From Vibrio tapetis subsp. tapetis (lineage in GTDB: Bacteria; Pseudomonadota; Gammaproteobacteria; Enterobacterales; Vibrionaceae): a DNA stretch of 64,000 nt. The notes beneath the pieces were generated by a model. It made no database searches. It saw nothing but the letters and a program-made list of their open reading frames with translations, and had not been told where the DNA came from. Position 1 is the first letter of the stretch, and each line of letters begins with the position of its first letter. The stretch is taken from assembly GCF_900233005.1 (NCBI RefSeq), contig NZ_LT960611.1:744001-808000 (forward strand). Direction: 5' to 3'. This document shows, piece by piece, positions 55,717-64,000 of this stretch. The position numbers and the translations under genes were made by a program.

Positions 55717-57678
55717 ATGAAATCCAAACTAACGGTATTAATTCTAGCCGTCATAATGAGTCAATCCGTTTACGCATTTGATCGAGATAGCTGGGATAAG
55801 CTTCTGGGAACTCAAGGCAATGACAATGCAACATTAGCCATGCTGCAAGAAAGATATATAGCGCTCCCTAACGGAGGAGAACGACTATACATATCAACGT
55901 TAATTCACCGATTTCTGAGTGTACGTGGACAACCCTATTTTGGGGTAACCAAAGATACCGCTTCCAGCTACGATAGATTCCAATCGAATCTAATCGCAGC
56001 GCTTAACGATGAACAAAACAACCAAAATCAGTCGTCCTATGCCAAATTACGAAACCTATTAAACCAAACAAAAGCCAACCACGATTACAACGCCCGAACC
56101 GTTATAGAGTACCAATTATGTCGGCTTTTAAGCCGTATGGGAGAACACCATAGTGCAAAGTTTTACTGCAATTCGGCGAGATCTCATCTAGAGCAAATGG
56201 ACGACCCATTCATTCCTCTACGTCACCTATATCGCTTAACTGCAAATAATCATGATTATTTAGGTAACTACGAGTTAGCGCTTAATGACTACTTTCAAGT
56301 GATCGATCAAGCAAAGTCATACCACGATAACTCTGGCATCTATAACGACGTAGGCAATTTACTTACCGATATGGGCGAATACGAACAAGCATTAAAGTAC
56401 TTAACGCTCGCCTATGACCAACGACGCCATGGCAACACTCTACCGCTCGCCGTCGCTCAAGTATTGCATAGCCTCGCAAACCTATATTATGAAATGGGCA
56501 ACTACGATACTTCTCTTGAACACTATGACCAATCTCTTGCCCTATTAAAACAAGTCGACCACCAATACGGAATCGCTCTGGCCTATATTGGTTTAGGAAA
56601 GCTACATACAAAGTATGGGAATCATGATCTGAGTAATGCATATCTACATCAGGCTTTAGATATGGCATCAGAACAAAATAACCGAGCGATGAAAATAAAA
56701 ATCACGCTGTATCTTAGTCAGGCTTACCAAGCACAGAACATCAACAATGTAGCCATTGAATATGCCCAAACAGCTCTAGAATATGCACAGAACGATGCTC
56801 TCTATATCTATGAATCTAAAGCACTACGTCAGCTTTCTGAGTTGTTTGAATTAAACGCCCAACCCAAGCTTGCATTAAAATATTATAAGCAATTTCATAA
56901 ACTCGAAGTCAACAAGCATACCATCGACAATCGCAATGCTTTTGAAGCACTTGACCTCAGTAAATCTAGATTAGTAGAAGAACTTGAAAACTCAAAACTT
57001 GTTCTGAAAAACACGTCTCAGAAACTAGAGTTAGACAATTTGCAACAACAAAACCTAGCCTATGGTTTATTCATTGCTCTGCTCGGATTAATGATTACCG
57101 CTATGATCTACGCGAATAAAAAAGTACGTCGTCTCGCCGAACACGACGCATTAACTCATACGTTAAGCAGAATGGGGGCGGTAGCTAACATACGGGCGCA
57201 AGGTCCCATAGGAAGCCCAGATAAAAAACACGTGTTAGTGCTATTCGATTTAGACAAGTTCAAGCTGATCAACGATTCGTACGGCCACCCTACTGGTGAC
57301 CGAGCCTTAAAGCATGTTGCGCAAAGCATCAATTTACATCTAAATAAGAACGAATTTATCGGCCGTCTTGGTGGTGAAGAGTTTATCGTGTTGTTAACTG
57401 GTGTGGCGGAATCTGACGTGCGCAATAGAGTAGAAATGTTACGAATGGCTATTTCGAGCCAACCTCTTTTCTCTGACGATGAAGTGCCTATTCATTTGTC
57501 AGCCAGTTTCTCATTCTTAGCGACATCAGAGGATCTGGCAGAGTTTGATGTATTATATTCAATACTGGATCAGGCACTATACCAAGCGAAACAAAATGGT
57601 CGTGACTGCGTTATTGATGCCTATCACGACCCTGTCGATGTTATGCCCTACGCTGCTTCTCGACCAACGCTTGCATAA
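55717..57678 (+). CDS. TPR-GGDEF diguanylate cyclase, membrane anchored
   Basis: The 653-residue protein has a signal peptide ([17 protein letters not shown]), a periplasmic array of TPR repeats (about 170-400: [61 protein letters not shown]), a coiled segment, a membrane helix at about 447-466 and a cytosolic GGDEF domain with an active-type GGEEF at 552-556. It should make cyclic di-GMP in response to something sensed in the periplasm. The inhibitory RxxD site five residues upstream is NKNE here, so product inhibition is probably absent. Position beside the LapA-type adhesins is suggestive because LapD-type systems respond to this messenger. Its last 38 bases overlap queC. Confidence 0.92.
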   Translation: MKSKLTVLILAVIMSQSVYAFDRDSWDKLLGTQGNDNATLAMLQERYIALPNGGERLYISTLIHRFLSVRGQPYFGVTKDTASSYDRFQSNLIAALNDEQNNQNQSSYAKLRNLLNQTKANHDYNARTVIEYQLCRLLSRMGEHHSAKFYCNSARSHLEQMDDPFIPLRHLYRLTANNHDYLGNYELALNDYFQVIDQAKSYHDNSGIYNDVGNLLTDMGEYEQALKYLTLAYDQRRHGNTLPLAVAQVLHSLANLYYEMGNYDTSLEHYDQSLALLKQVDHQYGIALAYIGLGKLHTKYGNHDLSNAYLHQALDMASEQNNRAMKIKITLYLSQAYQAQNINNVAIEYAQTALEYAQNDALYIYESKALRQLSELFELNAQPKLALKYYKQFHKLEVNKHTIDNRNAFEALDLSKSRLVEELENSKLVLKNTSQKLELDNLQQQNLAYGLFIALLGLMITAMIYANKKVRRLAEHDALTHTLSRMGAVANIRAQGPIGSPDKKHVLVLFDLDKFKLINDSYGHPTGDRALKHVAQSINLHLNKNEFIGRLGGEEFIVLLTGVAESDVRNRVEMLRMAISSQPLFSDDEVPIHLSASFSFLATSEDLAEFDVLYSILDQALYQAKQNGRDCVIDAYHDPVDVMPYAASRPTLA

Positions 57679-58333
57679 TGGATTCTCGGTCATTCAAGTA
57701 ATCTTCAAGACCTGCCTTTCTTAAATCGCAAGAAGGGCAATCACCACAACCGTCGCCAATAATACCGTTGTAGCAGGTCAGTGTTTTATCACGCACCAAC
57801 GATAATGACTGATATTGATCGGCCATAGCCCATGTTTCAGCCTTATTGAGCCACATCAGCGGTGTTAGAATATCAAATGGACGATCCATTCCTTGCACAA
57901 GCGCGGTGTTCATTGCTTTAACAAACTCATCACGGCAGTCTGGATAACCTGAAAAATCCGTTTCACACACGCCCGTAATGACACTCTGCGCGCCAATTTG
58001 ATACGCGTATATACCTGCCAGAGTCAAAAACAAAATATTCCGGCCAGGCACAAAAGAATTAGGCAAACCATTTTCTTGCAGCTCATGAGAAACAGGAATA
58101 TCGTCGCGAGTCAACGAGCTTACTGCCAGTTCGTTTAACAAGCTAACATCCATCACTTTATGCGCTTTTACGCCCAGCTCGATCGCCAGAGACTGTGCCA
58201 CTTCGATTTCTAGTTTGTGGCGCTGGCCATAATCAAACGTAATCGCATGAACTTCATCATACTCTTTAAGAGCTTGAACTAAACACGTCGTGGAGTCTTG
58301 CCCGCCACTGAATACAACAACAGCTTTTTTCAT
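57641..58333 (-). CDS. queC: 7-cyano-7-deazaguanine synthase
   Basis: The 230-residue enzyme has the PP-loop [13 protein letters not shown] at residues 5-17 and a C-terminal zinc cluster ([20 protein letters not shown]). It turns 7-carboxy-7-deazaguanine into preQ0 for queuosine in tRNA. The queE gene lies 9 bases upstream in the same direction. Its 3' end overlaps the convergent GGDEF gene by 38 bases, with no terminator between them. Confidence 0.96.
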   Translation of the reverse strand: MKKAVVVFSGGQDSTTCLVQALKEYDEVHAITFDYGQRHKLEIEVAQSLAIELGVKAHKVMDVSLLNELAVSSLTRDDIPVSHELQENGLPNSFVPGRNILFLTLAGIYAYQIGAQSVITGVCETDFSGYPDCRDEFVKAMNTALVQGMDRPFDILTPLMWLNKAETWAMADQYQSLSLVRDKTLTCYNGIIGDGCGDCPSCDLRKAGLEDYLNDRESIMQALVEKQRRA

Positions 58334-58342
58334 GATGTTCCC

Positions 58343-59020
58343 TTAAGCGATATCTAAATATTTGTGAGTTTGAATCGACAAACGCCAGTTACGAGCAATG
58401 CAAGTATCAATGCACAACTGAGTTGCTCGTGGCTTCTGGCTAATAGGTTGCAATGCGATTGACGTGTTTGAGTCCAGGTTTGCTGACGCAATTAACTCAT
58501 CCAACTGCTCAATATCTTTAACGGTACCGACTGGATGTTTGATTTCGTCAGCTCTTTCAAGAGCAGAAATCAAAACAGGTAACTTACCCTTCATTGCAAC
58601 TTTAGGTGACACCGTAACCCATGTTGTAGTGGTCACTTTAACTTCATATGTGCCACTGGTCTCTAACTGACATTGACAGCCAATGGCTTCAAATGCTTCG
58701 CATAGGTCAATTAGGTCATAGACACAAGGCTCACCACCAGTGATCACAATATTAGTCGCGGTATAACCTTGACGTTGATACTCACTAACAATGTCTTGCC
58801 CACTGACACTGCACCATGTTGGGGTATCAGCCGTTTTAAGCATGATATCGCCGAGCGGGACTTCGTCTTGAGGTTCTGCTGTCCAAGTTTGCTTAGTGTC
58901 GCACCAAGCACAACCAACCGGGCATTCTTGTAAACGGACAAAAACAGACGGAACTCCGGTAAACGAGCCCTCACCCTGTATGGTTTCAAACATTTCGTTA
59001 ATTTTGTAGCGAGTAGTCAA
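58343..59020 (-). CDS. queE: 7-carboxy-7-deazaguanine synthase
   Basis: The 225-residue radical SAM enzyme of the E. coli type starts INEMFETIQGEGSFTGVPSVF and has the CPVGCAWCDTK cluster motif (CxxxCxxC), then VITGGEPCVYDL. It converts 6-carboxytetrahydropterin to 7-carboxy-7-deazaguanine. It is upstream of queC in a two-gene operon; queD is not in the window. In E. coli QueE also affects cell division under stress, but nothing here tests that. Confidence 0.95.
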   Translation of the reverse strand: MTTRYKINEMFETIQGEGSFTGVPSVFVRLQECPVGCAWCDTKQTWTAEPQDEVPLGDIMLKTADTPTWCSVSGQDIVSEYQRQGYTATNIVITGGEPCVYDLIDLCEAFEAIGCQCQLETSGTYEVKVTTTTWVTVSPKVAMKGKLPVLISALERADEIKHPVGTVKDIEQLDELIASANLDSNTSIALQPISQKPRATQLCIDTCIARNWRLSIQTHKYLDIA

Positions 59021-59093
59021 AACGGTATACTTTCAATTCAAATATTGGGTGGGGAATTATACGCTGAAAACCTGAGTTTGCCAGCTCGATAAC

Positions 59094-59123
59094 CGACTTG
59101 CCACGAGAGAAATCGGCAAGTCG
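59094..59123. terminator. Stem-loop between the acetyltransferase gene and queE
   Basis: CGACTTGCC (59094-59102) pairs with GGCAAGTCG (59115-59123) just after the acetyltransferase stop at 59131 (minus strand). There is no T-tract; it could end that transcript. Confidence 0.5.
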
Positions 59124-59130
59124 ACTGAGT

Positions 59131-59673
59131 TTAATGATTATTGAATACCATCACCAAACGTGAATCTTCTGCTTCAAAATAATTTTGTTCAAGGTGGGAA
59201 AGCTCAAAACCTAGGCTCTCGTATAGCTTGCATGCACCGATATTGTCAGGATCAACAGTTAAGAACACTTGCTGGTATTGCGCTGATTGCTCACACGCAT
59301 GTTTAAGTAACGCTTGGCCTACTCCTTTCCCTTGCGCACTCTCAGACACACCCACTGACAATATCCATGCTTTTTTATGAACACCTTCGTCAGACGGCGC
59401 GAGGAGTAAATAGCCAAGGACCTCATTTTGTTCAACAGTGATAGATAAGTGATCTTCATCAGCGCGACTTTTCTCTACATCACTTTTCACCACATAAAAA
59501 CCACTTCCCCAGCAATCAAAGGCTTGTCTGAAAAAAAACGCTGGGTACCCATGATGACCAAATAATGCGTGTTCTATCTTTGCAACAGCATCTAAGTCAT
59601 TCTTAGATGCTTTATAAATGGAATAGGGTAAAGGCATAAGTCCTAGTGTCTCTGAATTGTATTTATTCTGCAT
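59131..59673 (-). CDS. GNAT family N-acetyltransferase (RimI-like)
   Basis: The 180-residue protein has a complete GNAT core: WILSVGVSESAQGKGVGQALLKHAC holds the acetyl-CoA loop (QGKGVG) and NIGACKLYESLGFE the late strand. This layout recalls RimI, which acetylates protein N-termini, but true RimI is about 150 residues and specificity cannot be read. It starts 4 bases after the Nudix-PAP2 gene ends, so both are likely cotranscribed. Confidence 0.85.
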   Translation of the reverse strand: MQNKYNSETLGLMPLPYSIYKASKNDLDAVAKIEHALFGHHGYPAFFFRQAFDCWGSGFYVVKSDVEKSRADEDHLSITVEQNEVLGYLLLAPSDEGVHKKAWILSVGVSESAQGKGVGQALLKHACEQSAQYQQVFLTVDPDNIGACKLYESLGFELSHLEQNYFEAEDSRLVMVFNNH

Positions 59674-59677
59674 TATC

Positions 59678-61141
59678 TTAGTCTATTGTGGTTTGGGATT
59701 TTTTTTCAAACACAACCACACCTATTGCAAACGCCAAAATCAAAACAGCATAATGCGTAGCCTGTAAGATAAGAGATGACATAGAGCTTGAGTCAAATTG
59801 AGGGCTCAGCATACTAAACAGCATATTGATAAGGAAAATAACCGACATCCCCACAATAACTTGTCTATTTGATAAGTTTAAATACTCTCTTCTAGGTCTT
59901 AAGAAGGTAAAAACTGCGGCCAAAGAGATAACAATTGAAAGCCAATATGAGAACTCTGGACGAGGCCATACCAAGCCCAACGCCGTCACCACCAGTACCG
60001 CTATCCACCATAAAGGGGCACCCGTCAGAATATCATCTAGCTTACTGCCAATCTTTCTTTCTAAGCGGTCAAAGTGCCACACGATCAAGCCACCCAAAAC
60101 AAAACCGGCAATCACATCACTGAAAAATGAACTTCCTAAATAAATGGCAGCAAATCCTTGTAACACTGGTAGGGTAAACATCACTGAAAGATAACGCCGC
60201 GCCGCATGCTCGCCAGAGACTTTTTCTAACTGGATGTAGAGCATACCAAGCACAGACACCATCAGTGCTGAGGACACACTTGGCATTCCAAAGCCAAAAT
60301 GCTGAGCTAACTGCAGTTCTGGGATGTAAACAAATGGGCGTGGTAGAGCTAGGCCAATTTGAGCGACAAGGCCGAGTAAAGAAACGCAGGTCACCGCAAA
60401 TACCAACTTAGCAGCAAAATTTCTACCATAGTGTAGATAAGCAAAAACTAGAGCTAAAATCAGCAACACTGGGCTTGCAATCGCATCCGCGACTAGGAAA
60501 AACTGGTGCAATACGGTTCTAATTTGGTCTGGCAAGTTGGCAATGTTTTGTTGCAACGACTGAATATAGGGTAGCTCAGATTGATGAATAGTCGGCGCCG
60601 CCTGAGAAGCTTGCTCGATAAAGGTAATGTTGTGTTCAGTAGCCCTTGAAGCCAACTTCAAAATATCGGCTACTTGGGCTGGAAAGCGATAATCTGCAGG
60701 CTGAATTCCTTCAAGGTAAGCAAGTAATACTTGATTCACTTCTATCCCGTAATGAGGTGCAAACCACGCAGGCATAATGTGTTGATGTTGATCGTTCACA
60801 TAATGGAAAGCAATAACGTCAGAGTCTGATACACAATCAAATACTACGGCCTTACCCGAGTAACCCAATTGTTTTCCAACGGTTACAACTAACCCGGTCT
60901 CTTCCCATGTTTCTCTCTGAGCCGCCAAACTTGGCTCTTCGCCCGATTCTATCGTACCACCAGGTAGTGACAATTTATTGGTAATGGTTTCACGCACTAA
61001 TACAATTTGCTCTTGATCGCTTTTAATCAGGCATAAAGCCCCTTTAAGCTCTGCCGGGGAATCAGCCAACGCCAATTGAGAATACAATCCAAAAACAAAG
61101 CTCAACAACACAGTTGAAATACAGCGTAACAACACATCCAC
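59678..61141 (-). CDS. Secreted Nudix hydrolase fused to an inactive-looking PAP2 membrane domain
   Basis: The 487-residue protein has a signal sequence (STVLLSFVFGLYSQLALA). A Nudix domain follows with a full box: G62, E68, R76-E77, E80-E81, G83 (GGTIESGEEPSLAAQ then RETWEETGL). Residues about 210-480 hold six or more membrane helices and a PAP2-like fold. PAP2 motifs are altered: the C1 lysine is Q261 before R268-P269, C2 is PSVS (287-290) rather than PSGH, and C3 has S338 for histidine and A332 for arginine, keeping D342. So phosphatase chemistry is unlikely, while the Nudix part looks active and lies outside the inner membrane. Fusions of this kind are annotated in vibrios as bifunctional. 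Confidence 0.88.
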   Translation of the reverse strand: MDVLLRCISTVLLSFVFGLYSQLALADSPAELKGALCLIKSDQEQIVLVRETITNKLSLPGGTIESGEEPSLAAQRETWEETGLVVTVGKQLGYSGKAVVFDCVSDSDVIAFHYVNDQHQHIMPAWFAPHYGIEVNQVLLAYLEGIQPADYRFPAQVADILKLASRATEHNITFIEQASQAAPTIHQSELPYIQSLQQNIANLPDQIRTVLHQFFLVADAIASPVLLILALVFAYLHYGRNFAAKLVFAVTCVSLLGLVAQIGLALPRPFVYIPELQLAQHFGFGMPSVSSALMVSVLGMLYIQLEKVSGEHAARRYLSVMFTLPVLQGFAAIYLGSSFFSDVIAGFVLGGLIVWHFDRLERKIGSKLDDILTGAPLWWIAVLVVTALGLVWPRPEFSYWLSIVISLAAVFTFLRPRREYLNLSNRQVIVGMSVIFLINMLFSMLSPQFDSSSMSSLILQATHYAVLILAFAIGVVVFEKKSQTTID

Positions 61142-61225
61142 TCCCTATCCGTGCTTAATTAAGCACACAAAATCGAAACACCTTCTTTTGGTAAGAGTGT
61201 GCCTCATTGGTTTTTTATAAACATA

Positions 61226-61705
61226 CTACGTAATTGATTTTCGCATCCAATGAATATGATGCTCAAAACCAGATTTATTGTAAAAATTCACTGCGGTTTG
61301 ATTAAACTGCCAAACTTCCACGAAAAGTTGCTGAACTCCACACTCTTTAAGGGATACTTCCAATCGGTTGAACAACTGAATCGCAACACCGCTGTTTCTA
61401 TGTTCAACGTCGACATAAACTTCATCAATGCTCCCCATTAGCATCGACTTGACGATAGGAGAAATTAGTTCGCAAAAATGACCCGAAATAAACCCGACAC
61501 AATGGTCGCATTCATCAATAGCCACATAAACAAAACATTCCGGGTTATCTAAATAGCTGGCAATGCTTTTCTCTTCTTCGACTTCTTCTGGTGTTTTGAA
61601 TAGATCAGGTGAGGCTAAGTGATGATGCTCATGCAATTGATACATCATTTGATTTAACTTAGGCAGGTCAGCAAAACTTGCTGCGCGGATCGTATAAGAA
61701 TGCAT
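61226..61705 (-). CDS. GNAT family N-acetyltransferase
   Basis: The 159-residue GNAT protein has EVYVDVEHRNSGVAIQLFNRLEVS as the acetyl-CoA-binding region (loop HRNSGVA, first loop glycine replaced) and VEVWQFNQTAVNFYNKSGFE as the late strand. Substrate unknown. It is separate from the preceding Nudix-PAP2 gene by about 85 bases and could be the first gene of that minus-strand cluster. Confidence 0.85.
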   Translation of the reverse strand: MHSYTIRAASFADLPKLNQMMYQLHEHHHLASPDLFKTPEEVEEEKSIASYLDNPECFVYVAIDECDHCVGFISGHFCELISPIVKSMLMGSIDEVYVDVEHRNSGVAIQLFNRLEVSLKECGVQQLFVEVWQFNQTAVNFYNKSGFEHHIHWMRKSIT

Positions 61706-61842
61706 AAATATCTTTGTTATTTATTTTGCCTCTATAATAAAGATCAGAAGCAACTTTGCATAGATAATAGCGAATTGATCTGACAAGTCAGGTAGAAAAC
61801 GTGTTTTCTCTCGCAACACGACTTTTAACTTGTCAGCACAAA

Positions 61843-61873
61843 AAAGGCTCTGCCAACGAACAACAGAGCCTTT
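61843..61873 (-). terminator. Terminator of prpE
   Basis: On the minus strand AAAGGCTCTG and CAGAGCCTTT form a 10-bp stem followed by TTTTTTG, about 20 bases after the prpE stop. Confidence 0.92.
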
Positions 61874-61893
61874 CAGTTAAATAAACACCCCAG

Positions 61894-63774
61894 TTAATCG
61901 GTATGTAGCACTTTTTCTAGCTCTGTTAAACTGGCGGGATCATCAATGGTCGACGGTATTGTATAGCTTTCACCATCGGCAATCTGACGAATCACTCGAC
62001 GCAGTATTTTACCGGAACGTGTCTTAGGCAACCGCTCAACAACCAAAGCATGTTTAAAACAAGCGACTGCGCCAATTTCTGTCCTGACTTTTCCTACCAA
62101 CTCTGTTTCTAGTTCAAGCCCATCGATTTTCATCCCGTCTTTCAACACCACTAAGCCCAAAGGCATTTGGCCTTTTAGTTCATCGTGGACGCCAACCACA
62201 GCACATTCCGCAATTGCTGGGTGCCCTCCTACAATTTCTTCCATTTCTCCGGTAGATAGACGGTGACCCGCAACGTTTATCACGTCGTCTATGCGTCCCA
62301 TAATGAATAGATAACCATCATCATCGAAATAACCACCATCTCCAGAAACATAATAGCCCGGGAATTGCCCTAAATAGCCAGACTCGAACCTGTCGTGATT
62401 CCGCCAAACTGTCGGCAAACAGCTTGGTGGCAAGGGCCTTTTCAGTGCCACAAAACCTTGCTGATTAGCCGTTACAACCTCGCCTAATTCATCCAACACT
62501 TCCACTTGATAGCCCGGAATTGGCTTGGTTGCCGACCCTGCTTTGATCTTCATCATTTCAATGCCGGTTGGGTTTCCTGCGATGGCCCACCCGGTTTCAG
62601 TCTGCCACCAGTGGTCGATAACCGGCTTTTTGGTGTGTTGTTCGACCCATTCTAGGGTTGGCGGGTCGAGTCGTTCTCCTGCCATGAAAATGGTTTTTAG
62701 AGCGGAAAGGTCATAGTCGTTAAGCAGCTGACCATCTGGGTCTTCTTTCTTAATCGCCCGAAACGCGGTTGGAGCAGAAAACAGCGCATCAACCTTATAC
62801 TCTTGACACACACGCCAAAACGCACCGGGATCTGGCGTTCTTACTGGCTTGCCCTCAAACAGCACCGTAGTACAACCATGTATAAGCGGTGCATAGACGA
62901 TGTATGAATGACCAACCACCCAGCCAACGTCAGAAGCGGCCCAAAAGACACCATTTTGATCGATATTATATATCGCACTCATGGAATACTTCATCGCTAC
63001 TGCATGGCCGCCATTGTCACGAACCACACCTTTGGGCTTACCTGTTGTGCCGCTGGTGTACAAAATATAGAGAGGATCCGTTGCTTTTACCGGCACACAA
63101 TCATGAGGCATCGCAAATTGCTGTGCTTGCACCCAATCCAAGTCACGTGACTGGTTAAGCTCGGCTAGGCACTCTTTTCTTTGCCAAACCAATACTGATT
63201 CTGGTTTCCATCGGCTGTCTAAAATGGCGCGGTCAACTAAGGGTTTGTAAGGGAGCACTTTATTAACTTCGATACCACAAGAAGCTGTCATCACCACTTT
63301 CGGCTCGGCATCTTCAAGACGAACGGCCAATTCATTAGGAGCAAAGCCGCCAAATACAACGGAGTGAATTGCCCCTAGCCTTGCACACGCCAGCATTGCC
63401 ATCGCTGCTTCAGGGATCATTGGCATATAGATAACAACACGATCGCCTTTTACCACGCCTTGATTGGCTAACATGCCTGCTGTTTTGGCAACTTGCTGCT
63501 GCAATTGCTGATAGGTATAACGTTTTTTAGTATGGGTGACGGGGGAATCGTAAATCAGCGCGACGTGATCTCCACGTCCTTGTTCCACGTGGTAATCTAA
63601 TGCGAGCCAACAGGTATTAAGCTCACCATCGACAAACCAGCGTTCAATGCCGTTATCATCATTTTCCAAGATGGTTTTTGGAAACGTGAACCAGTCAATC
63701 GCTTGGGCTTGCTTGGTCCAAAACTTCTCTGGCTCACTAACTGAAAGTTGGTACTCTTGCTCATAGGTAGACAT
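61894..63774 (-). CDS. prpE: Propionate--CoA ligase
   Basis: The 626-residue acyl-CoA synthetase activates propionate to propionyl-CoA for the methylcitrate cycle. Motifs are the AMP-binding P-loop YILYTSGTTGKPKGVV at about residue 235, WWQTETGW, the YVSGDGGYFDDDGY hinge region, and the catalytic lysine in KTRSGKILRR near the C-terminus, the site of regulatory acetylation. Length matches PrpE rather than Acs (about 650). It is the last gene after prpF, with 29 bases between them. Confidence 0.95.
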   Translation of the reverse strand: MSTYEQEYQLSVSEPEKFWTKQAQAIDWFTFPKTILENDDNGIERWFVDGELNTCWLALDYHVEQGRGDHVALIYDSPVTHTKKRYTYQQLQQQVAKTAGMLANQGVVKGDRVVIYMPMIPEAAMAMLACARLGAIHSVVFGGFAPNELAVRLEDAEPKVVMTASCGIEVNKVLPYKPLVDRAILDSRWKPESVLVWQRKECLAELNQSRDLDWVQAQQFAMPHDCVPVKATDPLYILYTSGTTGKPKGVVRDNGGHAVAMKYSMSAIYNIDQNGVFWAASDVGWVVGHSYIVYAPLIHGCTTVLFEGKPVRTPDPGAFWRVCQEYKVDALFSAPTAFRAIKKEDPDGQLLNDYDLSALKTIFMAGERLDPPTLEWVEQHTKKPVIDHWWQTETGWAIAGNPTGIEMMKIKAGSATKPIPGYQVEVLDELGEVVTANQQGFVALKRPLPPSCLPTVWRNHDRFESGYLGQFPGYYVSGDGGYFDDDGYLFIMGRIDDVINVAGHRLSTGEMEEIVGGHPAIAECAVVGVHDELKGQMPLGLVVLKDGMKIDGLELETELVGKVRTEIGAVACFKHALVVERLPKTRSGKILRRVIRQIADGESYTIPSTIDDPASLTELEKVLHTD

Positions 63775-63803
63775 AATGCCACTCCTTGAATGTATGCCAC
63801 AGC

Positions 63804-64000
63804 CTATAAACCAGTGCCCTTTTCAACACTATTAGGCTCACATGTGTCGACAGGTACTCGAACCCATCCTTCCATAATCACTCGAGCGCTGCGGCTCATG
63901 ATTGCTTTTTCAACTTTCCAACCCGCACTGCTTTGGCTGGCATTAGCGCCAACCTTCAACGTGCCGGATGGATGACCAAAAGTGACCGACTCTTTTTCGC
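63804..64000 (-). CDS. prpF: PrpF, AcnD-accessory protein, 3' part at window edge
   Basis: The last 65 codons are visible and end in ESVTFGHPSGTLKVGA, KAIMSRSARVIMEGWVRVPVD, the conserved C-terminus of PrpF. PrpF isomerises aconitate-type intermediates so that AcnD can act in the 2-methylcitrate cycle. Direction and spacing before prpE match the prpBC-acnD-prpF-prpE order of vibrios. The start and most of the gene lie outside. Confidence 0.9.
   Translation of the reverse strand, partial: EKESVTFGHPSGTLKVGANASQSSAGWKVEKAIMSRSARVIMEGWVRVPVDTCEPNSVEKGTGL

Noticed and set aside
59021..59130. Possible preQ1 riboswitch upstream of queE-queC
   Set aside because: The short region before queE shows no recognisable preQ1 aptamer pattern.

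Overview
The window looks like part of a Vibrionaceae main chromosome, most likely genus Vibrio. Evidence is moderate-to-low GC, the RelV-type small alarmone synthetase, the purT-tpm-relV-ihfA run, a yccA-tusE-acyP-rlmI block as in other gamma-proteobacteria, and a prpF-prpE end of a methylcitrate operon. Species cannot be fixed from sequence reading alone. No rRNA, tRNA or CRISPR was recognised.

Left part (1-28.4 kb) is mostly housekeeping: a partial dCMP deaminase, several small enzymes and zinc-binding proteins, a HUH-type transposase, exonuclease I (sbcB), an LrgA/LrgB pair, cytidine deaminase with a CRP-like site, purT with a PurR box, tpm, relV and ihfA. A five-gene minus-strand operon (12.8-18.0 kb) encodes a LolA-like periplasmic protein, two FtsX-type permeases, an ATPase and a beta-barrel, and reads as a self-contained envelope transport machine of unknown cargo. 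Then come a siroheme synthase with a decayed C-terminal half, an aapJQMP general amino-acid importer, yccA, tusE, acyP, a chemoreceptor and rlmI.

The centre (28.4-57.7 kb) is an accessory-looking biofilm locus. Two giant LapA-type adhesins (about 3119 and 3806 residues) each carry an N-terminal retention module with a PAAG motif (probable LapG protease site), long Ig-like or VCBS repeat arrays and C-terminal RTX/type I secretion signals. They are interleaved with two paralogous TolC-family outer-membrane channels and two paralogous OmpA-domain proteins, followed by a DUF2750 protein and a TPR-GGDEF protein. The layout suggests that a tolC-ompA cassette was duplicated and one copy was split by the second adhesin gene. 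Both tolC genes have the same palindrome, TCTCA-N4-TGAGA, 55-59 nt before their starts, suggesting shared control. The inner-membrane part of the secretion system and the LapD/LapG switch are not in the window.

Right part (57.6-64 kb): queC-queE for queuosine/7-deazaguanine synthesis, three acetyltransferase-type genes around a secreted Nudix-PAP2 fusion whose PAP2 catalytic residues are missing, and prpE with the 3' end of prpF.
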